Assembly (NCBI GenBank): GCA_030017655.1
Contig: JASEIM010000009.1
Span: forward strand, 1 to 64,000
Direction: 5' to 3'
Origin: Methanobacterium sp.
Lineage (GTDB): Archaea; Methanobacteriota; Methanobacteria; Methanobacteriales; Methanobacteriaceae
Length of the DNA: 64,000 bases
Positions 19,701 through 27,632 of the stretch are shown piece after piece; within the stretch, counting starts at the first letter, position 1, and each line of letters opens with the position of its first letter. A program made the position numbers and the translations under genes. The notes under the pieces are model-generated. The model made no database searches. It was given only the letters and a program-made list of their open reading frames with translations, and was not told the origin of the DNA.

Positions 19701-19925
19701 CATGCTTTTAAAACGTAAAAAAGTGTCTTTTATTATTTTGTTCCATGCAGTTCCCAGATGTATTCTTCCACTGCAGTATGGAGGGCCGTCTAAAAATGAA
19801 TATTTAGGTCCGTTTTCCCTTAACTTGTTTGTCTTTTGATATATGTGGTTATCATTCCAGTATTTTTGGATTTTTTTCTCGATAAGCTTTGTATCATAAG
19901 ATCTCATGGCCTCTTGTATTGGCAT
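16782..19925 (-). CDS. ileS: Isoleucyl-tRNA synthetase
   Basis: 1047 residues, eukaryote/archaeal-type class Ia synthetase. HIGH-type motif GRIHLGTAWN near residue 54, editing domain with TTTPWTLPANMAVSVHPDF, zinc-binding cysteine pairs (CPRCE, CWRC, CESC), KMSKSLGNVVEPD near 595, and a long C-terminal anticodon domain. ATG follows AGGAGA by 7 bases; a TATA-like CATATAAAAG sits on the minus strand around 19950. Charges tRNA-Ile. Confidence 0.98.
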   Translation of the reverse strand: MPIQEAMRSYDTKLIEKKIQKYWNDNHIYQKTNKLRENGPKYSFLDGPPYCSGRIHLGTAWNKIIKDTFLRFKSMSGFNLRRQAGWDTHGLPIEHKVEGLLGLKSKKEIETRIGIDNFVEKCKEFAIENKGLMTEQFKMLGVWMDWDNPYVTFDTKYMESCWWTLKRAHEKNLLINDLRVITWCPRCETALALAEIDYENKEDPSIYVKFPLKSSEKGNEYILIWTTTPWTLPANMAVSVHPDFDYAYVKILDEIYIMAEALVNSLFEDQDYEIVKVVKGKDLEGLEYLHPLFNEIPVQKEFEHKIITGEHVTLTEGTGCVHTAPGHGPDDFEIGKKYGIPIFCPVDEAGLFKEEAGKYTGEFVKDADPYIIADLDAHGLLLREGVIDHRYGFCWRCKTPIIYLATQQWFLKVTEIKDKMLSELDKVEWIPEWAGESRFRNWVENARDWTISRQRYWGIPIPIWKCESCDKITVIGSIEELKESAVKGKLEGDFIHRPYVDEIIIQCECGGDMNRVPDVLDVWIDSGVAGWAALYYPQEKEMFEEWFPYDFITEGHDQTRGWFYSQLGCGVISLNQTPYKKVLMHGFTLDEEGRKMSKSLGNVVEPDEVIEQYGADILRFYLLWGNKPWEDLKFTWDEIKNVNKMFNILWNVYVFSTTYMAIDNFNPTLYTKDDIKLRDEDKWITSRINSLAKDVAEALDSLHLHKATRSINNFILEDLSRWYIRLIRGRTWVEKEDPDKLGAYYTLYNTLRLLIKVMAPITPHITEEIYQNLVKGVEDNAQESVHMEDWEFNEDLIDKDLEENMDIVRDIIEACARGRDVARYKLRWPVKEIVVVSENENVLKAVESLKAVIMEQANTKEIIATDEFENLKIIAKPNLKTLGPKLRGDAPKVMQKLAEADGAQVKDELDKNEVYNVRIDEKSIELGIDDILFETELPENLVSADFNSGNVFLNTEITDEILSEAMSRELIRRIQDMRKDLDLDVEANIHVFIECDQGFKELIEPFYDFISNEVRAEKMLFEAQEGDYTKEWKIEDENLRITIKKTG

Positions 19926-20107
19926 TTGTGATTCTCCTTATTAATTACCTTTTATATGGTGATGTAAGTTTACTCGGTTATTTTTAAATTCACTTACAAA
20001 ATTTTATTTATTATTTATCCTTGAACTATATCTGCTCACTGAATATTTAAAAGTTAATGCATAAAAAATTATTTAAACGTATTATTTAATTTATGCAAAT
20101 AGAAAAG

Positions 20108-20116
20108 ATTATATGC
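20108..20116 (+). promoter_or_regulatory. TATA-like element upstream of an RNA hairpin
   Basis: ATTATATGC sits about 25 bases before the start of the extended stem at 20136, the spacing expected for an archaeal promoter. Confidence 0.35.
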
Positions 20117-20135
20117 TCCTATATTATATTTAATA

Positions 20136-20203
20136 GTGCATCCCCAATTACAACGATACTTTATTTTTTACTGATATCGTATCGCCTCCGATGGGGATGC
20201 TAC
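20136..20203 (+). ncRNA. Candidate structured small RNA
   Basis: A perfect 8-bp stem GCATCCCC (20138-20145) / GGGGATGC (20193-20200) encloses a second perfect 6-bp stem CGATAC (20154-20159) / GTATCG (20179-20184). GC-rich arms stand out from the very AT-rich surroundings and a TATA-like element is correctly placed upstream. It lacks tRNA features (no T-loop, no CCA). Strand is assigned from the promoter-like element; the minus strand, in which it would lie upstream of ileS, is also possible. Confidence 0.45.
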
Positions 20204-20386
20204 ACCTACTATTTCTAATTTAGCTAATTAATATGTAATATTATCTTATTGTATGGCAAATTTTAACTTTATATTTCCAATATATTTTTTAAATAGCTAT
20301 TTTTTGCATATTATTGGTTAATATTTTTATTTTAATATTATGTTGAAATTTTTAATAGAAAAGCTTATTAATAAGTTCTGAAAAAG

Positions 20387-20472
20387 GATGAATTGCCACT
20401 CTCATTGGGAAGATTGAGATGCTGGCCATTAACTGAGTTATTAACCTATGTCCTCAGGGGCATAGGTAATAA
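20387..20472. other. Double hairpin between ileS and metK
   Basis: A 12-bp-plus stem with one bulged A (TTATTA-a-CCTATGTCC, 20438-20453, pairing with GG-GCATAGG-TAATAA, 20458-20472; tetraloop TCAG) is preceded by a weaker hairpin (GCCA 20395-20398 with TGGC 20423-20426, and CTCA 20401-20404 with TGAG 20415-20418). Either a small RNA or the processed 3' end of the metK transcript. The remainder of 19926-20608 is AT-rich with nothing else visible. Confidence 0.4.
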
Positions 20473-20608
20473 ATTGATTCAATTAAACCATTTGTTCTAT
20501 TTATTGAAATAATAAACCTAATAATTTTATTCTACCCATTTATAGTAAGGTTAAAAACATTTAAAATAATTATGTACTCTAAAATAAAATAAAAAGTTAT
20601 ATGAGGGC

Positions 20609-21841
20609 TTAAAATGTCCTTAACTTACCTTTAACAAGCATGTCGGTAATACTTGTTATGTTATCAAGCCATGAATCAATGATTTCTTCCACATTCTTAT
20701 TTACAGCTTCAATTCTGTATCCTTCTTCCAGAATTAATTGAGCACTTGCAGCTTTTGGATTATCTATTGGTTTCCCAATCTGACTTAAAAGCATTATCTG
20801 GACTTCTTTAACTCCTTCTACATTTTCAGCTATGTCGTTTGCAATTTTTGTGGATATGAGATTGTATATTTTACCAACATGGTTTATTGGATTCTTCCCA
20901 GAAGTTGCCTCCATTGACATGGGTCTATTTGGTGTTATTAAACCATTAGCCCGGTTTCCACGGCCAACAGAACCGTCATCACCCATTTCAGCTGATGTTC
21001 CTGTGACTGTCAGATAGTATCCTTCTTCTGATGCGCAAGAATGATTATCTGCAGTGTTAATAAATACTTCAACGTTTCTTTCTGTCTTATCCTGTGCTAA
21101 GTTTGTTATTATTTCATTAAGCTCTTCTTTTAGATTTATGTATGTGTCACGACCATCAACGTATTTAGATACCATTGCTGAGGCCACTGTAAGGGTTATT
21201 TTATTGTCATCTCTAAGTCCCATGACTTTAATGTCTTCCCCTACTGCTGGATACTTCTTTTTAAAGTCTTTTGAATTAAGAAGATTTTCAGCTGCCAGTA
21301 CTATGTTTTCAGTTTCTGAAAATGGAGCATAACCTACTCCAAAGGAGGTATCATTAGATGAAGGAGTTCCTTCTCTTCTAAATACGTCTGTTAAATCTCC
21401 AGATCCATGCCCTATCTTACATTCCACAACTGTATCAGTTTCAACATCCAGATTTATGATATTTTCCTTTAAATATTCTTTTGCAGCAGTGATTGCAATT
21501 CTGTCCAGACCCATTTTCTTTATTTCCAGTCTCCCATTTTTTTCTTCGTGAAGCTCGGAAATACCTCGGCCAGTTAAAAGAATATCAATTGGCTTCATTA
21601 TTTCTCCGCCGCCAAACAGCGGATTTGATTCTCCAGCTGTTATCTGCACTTCATCAGTATTATGGTGCATTATTTCTCCAAACCTTTCAATGTAGGCATT
21701 ACATAAAGCTCTACTTACAGATTCAGCTATTCCGTCACTGATACTGTCTGGATGGCCTATACCCTTTCTTTCAACAATTTCTAATTCCTTTTCCTCAATG
21801 GGTTTTTGAATGAGCTTTTCAACAAAAATATTTTTTTTCAT
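20609..21841 (-). CDS. metK: Archaeal S-adenosylmethionine synthetase
   Basis: 410 residues of the archaeal MAT type, unrelated in detail to bacterial MetK. GIGHPDSISDGIAESVSRALC near the N terminus, ITAGESNPLFGGGEIMKPI, IGHGSGDLTDVF and GDDGSVGRGNRANGLITPNRPMSMEA are family landmarks. Makes SAM from methionine and ATP. GGAGG lies 9 bases before ATG; a TATA-like TTTAAATATC about 90 bases upstream implies a leader of some 65 bases. Confidence 0.97.
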   Translation of the reverse strand: MKKNIFVEKLIQKPIEEKELEIVERKGIGHPDSISDGIAESVSRALCNAYIERFGEIMHHNTDEVQITAGESNPLFGGGEIMKPIDILLTGRGISELHEEKNGRLEIKKMGLDRIAITAAKEYLKENIINLDVETDTVVECKIGHGSGDLTDVFRREGTPSSNDTSFGVGYAPFSETENIVLAAENLLNSKDFKKKYPAVGEDIKVMGLRDDNKITLTVASAMVSKYVDGRDTYINLKEELNEIITNLAQDKTERNVEVFINTADNHSCASEEGYYLTVTGTSAEMGDDGSVGRGNRANGLITPNRPMSMEATSGKNPINHVGKIYNLISTKIANDIAENVEGVKEVQIMLLSQIGKPIDNPKAASAQLILEEGYRIEAVNKNVEEIIDSWLDNITSITDMLVKGKLRTF

Positions 21842-22217
21842 AAATAGCCTCCAATTTTAAATACTGGATAAGTCATAAAACGTTAGTTAACTTAAACTAT
21901 GATCCATTTGTTCTTATTTTTTAAGATATTTAAATTTATTCTTACATATTTTGTAGAATAAAATCCCCTAGATTTTCATTTTATCTATTTTGGTGCTAAT
22001 AACTCTCAAACTTAATTGTCCTCGTTCTTATCTTTTTATCAACGATTGTAGATACATCTTCACATTTTTGAGCTCTAGAATCTACTACATCCAATTTATT
22101 CCGCCGGAATATAATTATTAATTGAATTAGTAAAAACAGATTGAGCAAGAGCAGGTGAAAAGTATTATATTATCTTCTAAGAAATGATTATTTAAAATTA
22201 TTAAAGAGGATAATATT
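21842..22217. other. Divergent intergenic region metK / lipoprotein
   Basis: This 376-base stretch holds the metK promoter on the minus strand and a TATA-like TATTATATTA near 22160 for the lipoprotein gene on the plus strand. No gene, repeat or stable hairpin was seen. Confidence 0.4.
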
Positions 22218-22724
22218 ATGAATAAAATAATAATACTGATTTTAGTTTTCATTGTGGCTTTAATTGGGATCTCTGGATGTATAGATTCAAGTACTAAAAA
22301 AACAAGTCAATCTGATATACAAACTGTAGGGAATTCTACATTCCAGATGCCTGATGGATGGCATATAAGAAATAATTATTTTTTTAACAATATAGCAAAA
22401 TTTTCCACTAAAAGCAAAGAAAATAATATAACATTGAATATAAGGCAATATAAAGATGTAGATGAGCAAAATAGGGACTATAATGATAATTTATTATCAG
22501 CCAAAGGTTTTAAAGTAATATTAAGCAATGAAACCATCAGTGGAGTCCAAACTAAAGTCGATAAAATAGAATCTGATGATCCTACTGTGACATTATCAGA
22601 TTATTATTTCCAGAAAAATGGCAAATATTACATCATAACTATTGAAGGTTCAAGAGTAAATGGCACTAATAGTAATAGCGTTATAAATGAAGCAATTGAA
22701 ACAATTATTTCTACCTTAAATTAA
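22218..22724 (+). CDS. PsbP-like secreted lipoprotein
   Basis: 168 residues. A hydrophobic N terminus ends in a lipobox-like GISGC, so it is probably a membrane-anchored lipoprotein. After a short linker come STFQMPDGWHIRNNY and a fold with SGVQTKVDKIESDDPTVTLSDYYFQKNGKYYIITIEGS and INEAIETIISTLN, the pattern of PsbP-related archaeal surface proteins of unknown role. GAGG before ATG. A degenerate homologue follows immediately. Confidence 0.72.
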   Translation: MNKIIILILVFIVALIGISGCIDSSTKKTSQSDIQTVGNSTFQMPDGWHIRNNYFFNNIAKFSTKSKENNITLNIRQYKDVDEQNRDYNDNLLSAKGFKVILSNETISGVQTKVDKIESDDPTVTLSDYYFQKNGKYYIITIEGSRVNGTNSNSVINEAIETIISTLN

Positions 22725-22747
22725 TAAATAATCAAGGAGATAATGAT

Positions 22748-23297
22748 TTGAAGAAAACAATACCAATTTTAGTTTTAATTGCAATTTTCTTTGTAGTCAT
22801 TATCACAATGTGGGGAGTTATCTCAACAATAATGATTCTATAAATTTAGGTCCACAAAAAAGTTATTCTGATGATTCTATAATCTTTAATTATCCGGCTG
22901 ATTTTAAAAATTCTGGGGTAGAAAATGGTGGAACTGATGAATGGGCTGGTTTACTCGACTTAACTGATACCAATGAAACAATAGGGATTTCTGTTCTAAA
23001 AATTATTGATGGCAGAAGTTTTGAGGAAGAACAACAACATTTAATATACGCTTATTCAAGTTCTGCGCATTATTTGGCGAATCCAAAACGACAAAAATAA
23101 ATCCAAATGGCGTAAAAATATTTAGAATCACATCTACAAATCTAGAACCTGGCTATGAGATAAGGAAGGGAACTACTCTCGCTTTTGAAGATAAAAAAGG
23201 CATTGTATATGAAATATATGTCGCAGAAAATGAATTTAATACTCAGAAAGTCGATTCTATAGCAAATATGATTTTTAACTCATTAAAATTCAATTAA
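22748..23297 (+). pseudogene. Frameshifted PsbP-like protein
   Basis: Three reading-frame segments together give one PsbP-like protein. Segment 1 (TTG 22748) encodes a signal helix MKKTIPILVLIAIFFVV. Segment 2 (open to 23100) encodes SDDSIIFNYPADFKNS and TNETIGISVLKI. Segment 3 (from about 23088 to 23297) encodes KINPNGVKIFRITST and VDSIANMIFNSLKFN. Each break can be repaired by adding one base to a homopolymer: a G in the run at about 22812-22816 and an A in the run at 23085-23088. So this is either a recent pseudogene, a slippage-controlled gene, or two sequencing errors. Confidence 0.75.
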
Positions 23298-23587
23298 CAG
23301 AATGTCAAAAAAAAATTATATGATTGATTCTATAAAATCTAAACCTTAATATGGGATTTCATATTATAATTACTAAAATGGATAAAAATTGGAAACGGTA
23401 TCATAATAAAGTATATTATCTTTATATGTGATAGAATTTGAAGTTATTAGATAAGAAAGGGGTAAAATGGAAGATTTTACTATTTAGATAGAATAAAATA
23501 CAATTAGTTAAAAAATTGAACTGGAGTAAAAATAAACATTATAATTATCTAAGAAATATTATATATCTTAATTTTACTTATTAAGGT

Positions 23588-23705
23588 TGAAAAAACGTAG
23601 GTTTCTGAACTTTCGAGATTTATAATTTCGAAGCTAGAGGAAAATAATTTCTTCGGCCGCAAATCGAAAGACTTGTTCGGGACTACAATAATTTTCAGTT
23701 TTTGA
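23588..23705. repeat. Nested palindromic element (degenerate copy)
   Basis: Within the 417-base gap 23298-23714. Outer arms AAAAAC (23591-23596)/GTTTTT (23698-23703) and GTAG (23597-23600)/CTAC (23683-23686) enclose smaller inverted repeats, including CTTTCGA...TTCGAAG and GAAAAT-a-ATTTC. Same architecture as the better-preserved copy at 29931-30035. The rest of the gap is AT-rich without a visible gene. Confidence 0.5.
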
Positions 23706-23714
23706 GGGGCTAAT

Positions 23715-24083
23715 ATGGAACTAATGGTGATAAATACAACTAAGAACACAGAACTTGGAGAAAGTGAAGTTGCAGATACTTTTTTTTCAAGATTAAGAGG
23801 AACGATGTTTAAAAAGAAACTCGAAAAGGGACTTATCTTAAAGCTTCCGGGTGCTAGAAGCAGAAGCGGATCTGCAATCCACATGTTTTTTGTGAGATTT
23901 CCCCTAGACATTATTTTTGCAGATTCAGACAGAAATGTTGTTGATATAGTTTCAATTGATCCATGGAAGACTTATACTCCTAAAAAACCTGCAAAATACG
24001 TTATAGAGATGGAAAAAGGAACCATTAAATCTTCAAAAACAGAGATTGGGGATAAACTTGATTTTATATGTAAGGATGCATAA
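23715..24083 (+). CDS. DUF192 family protein
   Basis: 122 residues. ADTFFSRLRGTMFKKKL, SGSAIHMFFVRFPLDIIFAD, VVDIVSIDPWKTYTPKKPAKYVIEM are the conserved DUF192 blocks (PF02643). Family function unknown; homologues are small, often secreted or cytoplasmic beta-barrel proteins. GAGGGGCTAAT precedes the ATG, and that site lies at the very end of the palindromic element. Confidence 0.85.
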   Translation: MELMVINTTKNTELGESEVADTFFSRLRGTMFKKKLEKGLILKLPGARSRSGSAIHMFFVRFPLDIIFADSDRNVVDIVSIDPWKTYTPKKPAKYVIEMEKGTIKSSKTEIGDKLDFICKDA

Positions 24084-24170
24084 ATTAATCCCTTTTTAAA
24101 TAATATATGGGAATTTTAACTATATTTTCTTAAAAAATAGAAAAATAATTGATGATTTAATCTGAAAAGA

Positions 24171-24749
24171 TTAAATTTTTGTTATCTCGAATTTACAATG
24201 GTCATCTCCCATTGCCCAGCATTTTTTTTCTACAAATTGCCAGCTTTCACCAGTTACTTCGGAAAGACCTCCCGTAATTCGGCCTCCTTCATAATAACAA
24301 ACAGCATTTCCTAAATTAGGCATACCTGCACTGCTCATACTTTCATCAAGTCGAACCACAATTTTTTCATCTTCAATGCTCTCAGTAGTTAAGATACCGT
24401 AACCCCAGTTTTTAAAGTCGAATCTAACTAAATCCAGCCAGCCCTGAATATCTCCTTTTTCAATCTTTCCTGCATCTATCATTTGCTTACCTCTTAAGGT
24501 TGAGAATTCTCCACCAGCTATTCTGAGTATTGATCCCATTGTTCCAAGTCCAAATTGTTTACTTCCAGTAATGATAATTGATCTTAAAGCACCCACTGAA
24601 TTTGCAGAAACAAGTGTTTTTCTTTCTTCACAGAATGGCCCTGGCCTTGTAGCCTCTGCTTCGGGAGATAAACATAGTATGCTTGCCCCATCTTTCAAAA
24701 TTAAACCCATGTTCTCTAGATATTCATCATAATTTGTGTATTTTGGCAT
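24171..24749 (-). CDS. V4R-domain protein
   Basis: 192 residues. The C-terminal segment SGAVCYYEGG-like (GNAVCYYEGGRITGGLSEV), followed by KKCWAMGDDHCKFEI, is the V4R (4-vinyl reductase) signature, a small-molecule-binding domain with zinc-coordinating cysteines. An N-terminal part includes FCEERKTLVSANSVGALRSIII. Immediately downstream of a roadblock/LC7 gene on the same strand (10-base gap), so the pair is probably an operon and possibly a sensor-GTPase accessory system. Confidence 0.78.
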   Translation of the reverse strand: MPKYTNYDEYLENMGLILKDGASILCLSPEAEATRPGPFCEERKTLVSANSVGALRSIIITGSKQFGLGTMGSILRIAGGEFSTLRGKQMIDAGKIEKGDIQGWLDLVRFDFKNWGYGILTTESIEDEKIVVRLDESMSSAGMPNLGNAVCYYEGGRITGGLSEVTGESWQFVEKKCWAMGDDHCKFEITKI

Positions 24750-24758
24750 TCTATCACC

Positions 24759-25103
24759 TTATATTGTGTCTCGTATGCGCTCTGAACTTCTTTTCATTTC
24801 TAACCGGATTAATCCAAGATTAATATTTACGTCTGTTATAACAACTAAAATTGCTTCTCCAGAGTCTATCATTAATGTTTTACCTCTGCTACCTTCTATC
24901 ATGACTTGCTGGAGTTTTTCGTGTTTCATTTCTTCTGAAGATCTTTCTGCTGTACCAAAAACAGCTGAAGACATAGCAGCTACAAGTTCTGAATCTATGT
25001 CATTAGAAACTTCCTTTTCTATGATTAAACCATCTTTTCCAACTACTAATGAGCCAGTTACTCCTTCAATTCTACCTAAGTCTTTAAGTATTCTATCTAT
25101 CAT
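24759..25103 (-). CDS. Roadblock/LC7-domain protein
   Basis: 114 residues from ATG 25103, which follows GGGAGG; an upstream in-frame ATG at 25160 lacks a site and adds residues outside the domain. LGRIEGVTGSLVVGKDGLIIEKE, VAAMSSAVFGTAERSSEEM and DSGEAILVVITDVNINLGLIRLEMKR match the roadblock/LC7 (MglB-like) fold. Such proteins usually regulate small Ras-like GTPases or form dimeric scaffolds. Paired with the V4R gene. Confidence 0.85.
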   Translation of the reverse strand: MIDRILKDLGRIEGVTGSLVVGKDGLIIEKEVSNDIDSELVAAMSSAVFGTAERSSEEMKHEKLQQVMIEGSRGKTLMIDSGEAILVVITDVNINLGLIRLEMKRSSERIRDTI

Positions 25104-25576
25104 ATAACCCTCCCGAATTATCAAATAAGAATCTAATGCCGTTTTAGACAATTTACTCAAGTTCTTTTTTGATAATCATAAAAAATTATTCTTTTTAATG
25201 CTCTAAATGTTATGATATCAAATATTTAGTTAATAAACTCAAAATAAATCATTGATATCCATTAACATTCATAAATATCCATTTATGAACAGATTATATA
25301 TATTTTTATATAAAATATTAATATAAAAAGATTTATATCTAATGCCATCTATTATTAAGGTAATTAAATGAATTTAATAACATGCTTTGTGTTAAAATAT
25401 TATATGAGCATGCATTTATTGATTCATTACGTTTCTTTATCTTTATGGTTTAAAGCACATATTAAAATAGGATATACCTCTATTATGGTGACATTTTGGA
25501 ATAAAAAATTAAATAAGAGACTTAATTCAATATTAATTGAGTTTAAACTTGAAAATTAGATATTTAAGTTAACTGG
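25104..25576. other. AT-rich intergenic region with a palindrome
   Basis: Contains a perfect inverted repeat TTCATAAAT-atcc-ATTTATGAA (25268-25289) just before a run of TATA-like sequence (25293-25312) and a second TATA at about 25332. A 63-codon open frame at 25368-25559 follows with AAGG upstream, but its composition is not protein-like enough to call. Otherwise nothing seen. Confidence 0.4.
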
Positions 25577-25972
25577 TTATTGTCTTTCTTTTATAGAATT
25601 TAATGCCATTTGAGCGACTTTTTTTACCACCGGATTGTTGTCTTCAGATGCTTTTTCCAGAGGTTCGACAGCCCTTTCATCGCCAAATGCAGAAAGACCT
25701 ATTGCAGCAGCATACTTCACACTTGCTTTTTCATCGTTTAATCTATCTATTAAAGGTTCGATAGCTTTTTTATCACTGAACATTGCAAGTGAAAGAGCAG
25801 CAGCTTCTCTAACATGACAATCTTCATCATTAAGTGCTTTAATTAATGGGTCTACAGCTCTTGGATCAGCTAATTCTGCAAGAAGTTCTGCAGCATCTTC
25901 CCTTCTTCTCCAATCTCCATTTTCTAATTCTTTTATAAGATTAACTAAATTTCTTCTTTGTGGTTCAGCCAT
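25577..25972 (-). CDS. HEAT-repeat protein
   Basis: 131 residues made of about four alpha-helical repeats of the PBS-lyase HEAT type: DWRRREDAAELLAELADPRAVDPLIKAL, then CHVREAAALSLAMFSDKKAIEPLIDRL, then ASVKYAAAIGLSAFGDERAVEPLEKA, then PVVKKVAQMAL. A protein-binding scaffold; partner unknown. GGAGG lies 7 bases before ATG. Confidence 0.85.
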   Translation of the reverse strand: MAEPQRRNLVNLIKELENGDWRRREDAAELLAELADPRAVDPLIKALNDEDCHVREAAALSLAMFSDKKAIEPLIDRLNDEKASVKYAAAIGLSAFGDERAVEPLEKASEDNNPVVKKVAQMALNSIKERQ

Positions 25973-26023
25973 ACACTACCTCCTGTTATTATAAATATCG
26001 CTGTCCGAACTTAAATAAATTAT

Positions 26024-26614
26024 TCATTTTCCAGTTTTTTTTATTACATGCAGGTCATCAATAGTCCGACCACTTAAAACAGATTCTGGTCTATCAATTA
26101 GAATATTACTTTTAGAATTGGCTTTTTCATCTTTCTTTTTGAAAAAAAGCCAGAATTTCCTGTTACCTTTTCCTGTCTGGATAAGAGCATAGCCGCCTTT
26201 CAGTTTTTCACCTTCAAGCCAGATGTCCACATGCCCCTCTTCAACAGCCTTATCCATGGGTATTTTTTCCTTTAAATTACGATATGTACCTGTATCCCAG
26301 ACAATAACAGTACCGGCACCGTAATTTCCTTCAGGAATTATTCCTTCAAAGTTAATATAGTCAAGAGGATGATCTTCAGTGGGAACAGCAAGTCTTTTTT
26401 GACCAGGATCTGTTGATGGCCCCTTGGGAATGGCCCATGACTTTAAAACATTTCCAACTTCCAGTCTGAGATCATAATGAAGTTTACTGGCATCATGTTT
26501 TTGTATTACAAATTTGGGATTCTTAGAAGAACTTTTTTCTCCTGAAACCGGCTCTGGAGTCCTTTCAAAATCTCTTTTCTCTTTATATTTTTTCAGCGGA
26601 TCTGTATCTTTCAT
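26024..26614 (-). CDS. Stand-alone LigD-type 3'-phosphoesterase
   Basis: 196 residues (ATG 26614 after GGGTGA; ATG 26626 also possible). FVIQKHDASKLHYDLRLEVGNVLKSWAIPKGPS, PTEDHPLDYINFEGIIPEGNYGAGTVIVWDTGTY and a C-terminal KFWLFFKKKDE match the phosphoesterase domain of bacterial DNA ligase D, with the catalytic histidines and arginine visible. Heals 3' ends by removing 3'-phosphates or ribonucleotides during break repair. No Ku, ligase or polymerase domain is adjacent, as in other archaeal single-domain versions. Confidence 0.88.
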   Translation of the reverse strand: MKDTDPLKKYKEKRDFERTPEPVSGEKSSSKNPKFVIQKHDASKLHYDLRLEVGNVLKSWAIPKGPSTDPGQKRLAVPTEDHPLDYINFEGIIPEGNYGAGTVIVWDTGTYRNLKEKIPMDKAVEEGHVDIWLEGEKLKGGYALIQTGKGNRKFWLFFKKKDEKANSKSNILIDRPESVLSGRTIDDLHVIKKTGK

Positions 26615-26656
26615 ATATTCACCCATAGAATTTTTATAGATAAATATGAAATTTAT

Positions 26657-27355
26657 TTAGAATTCAAACTTTTCTTGAAGCTTTGATGGATGTTCCACTA
26701 TTTCAACGCCCTCAAATTTGTATAATTTACTGGTATTTTGGATATCAATATCTCTCATGTGTATGGTGATTATTTTTCCGGCTGAAATCGCTGAAAATGG
26801 ACACGCTACTGCACATTCACCACAACCTTCACATTTTAAAAGATCAATTTCAACTCCAGGGGTTATGGCATCACCGGGGCACGCTGCAGAAGCTTCGCAT
26901 ACATCACATTTTTGACATAAGTCTAATTCGAGTTTAGATGGCAACACAGTATTTAAATCTCCTGATTCAAGATCTACTGGAATTATTATGGTTTTAACTT
27001 TACCTTTCCCTGCTTGAGCTACTGCATTTGTTATAAGAGTATCTGCAATTCCGTTGACGATTTTACCAATAGTATTTGAGGTTGTGGGAGATACAATAAA
27101 GAGATCATATTTTCCCAGCGAAAACCGTCCAGTTATTGGAAAACTAAACTTTTGATCCTTTTCTTTAATCAGTTCATTATAATATCCACCGGTTATTTTT
27201 TCCACTCTTTCATAAAGCCCGTACATTTTAAGAACTTCTTCTCCGGCAGCTGAAAGTAAAACGGTTACATCATGTTTGGTCATTAATTTTTCAAGTAACT
27301 CAACACTATCTAAAAGTAAATGACCTGCCCCTGTAATTCCAAAACCTATTTTCAT
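26657..27355 (-). CDS. dmrB: DmrB-like flavoprotein with two [4Fe-4S] motifs
   Basis: 232 residues. An N-terminal flavoprotein domain (GFGITGAGHLLLDSVE, SPTTSNTIGKIVNGIADTLITNAVAQAGKG) is followed by two ferredoxin motifs: CQKCDVCEASAACP and CEGCGECAVACP. This is the domain order of archaeoflavoproteins and of dihydromethanopterin reductase DmrB, which makes tetrahydromethanopterin in methanogens. Assignment to DmrB rather than another archaeoflavoprotein is likely but not certain. The next minus-strand gene upstream is glyA, another one-carbon enzyme. Confidence 0.75.
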   Translation of the reverse strand: MKIGFGITGAGHLLLDSVELLEKLMTKHDVTVLLSAAGEEVLKMYGLYERVEKITGGYYNELIKEKDQKFSFPITGRFSLGKYDLFIVSPTTSNTIGKIVNGIADTLITNAVAQAGKGKVKTIIIPVDLESGDLNTVLPSKLELDLCQKCDVCEASAACPGDAITPGVEIDLLKCEGCGECAVACPFSAISAGKIITIHMRDIDIQNTSKLYKFEGVEIVEHPSKLQEKFEF

Positions 27356-27632
27356 GTAATCTCCTCAAATAATATTAAAATTTAGATATTAAAGCTAATT
27401 AAAAATTCATGTTATTTTAGAATATTTATGGAACTACTTATTTATAAAATCTATAATTTAAAATGATATTTTAAGTTTAATTTTGTCTTACAGAGGATTA
27501 AATGATTTTCTGAAGAAATATTGAAGTAATTTAAAATTAATGAGAATACATGTAATAAGGCTTGTAGACTATTAGTGGCTATGGTTTAGTTGATTAGGAA
27601 AAAAAGGAAAATAATAAGAAAAATACATCGAA

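Noticed and set aside
20136..20203. Reading the hairpin between ileS and metK as a tRNA
   Set aside because: Stem lengths fit an acceptor-like helix but there is no T-loop, D-arm or anticodon arm.
20387..20436. Box C/D guide RNA (GGATGA ... CTGA)
   Set aside because: The C-box differs from RUGAUGA and no C'/D' pair is present; the hairpins explain the segment better.
25368..25559. 63-codon open frame after a TATA-like element with AAGG upstream
   Set aside because: Composition is rich in aromatic and hydrophobic residues without domain signs and the stretch is very AT-rich; not strong enough to call as a gene.
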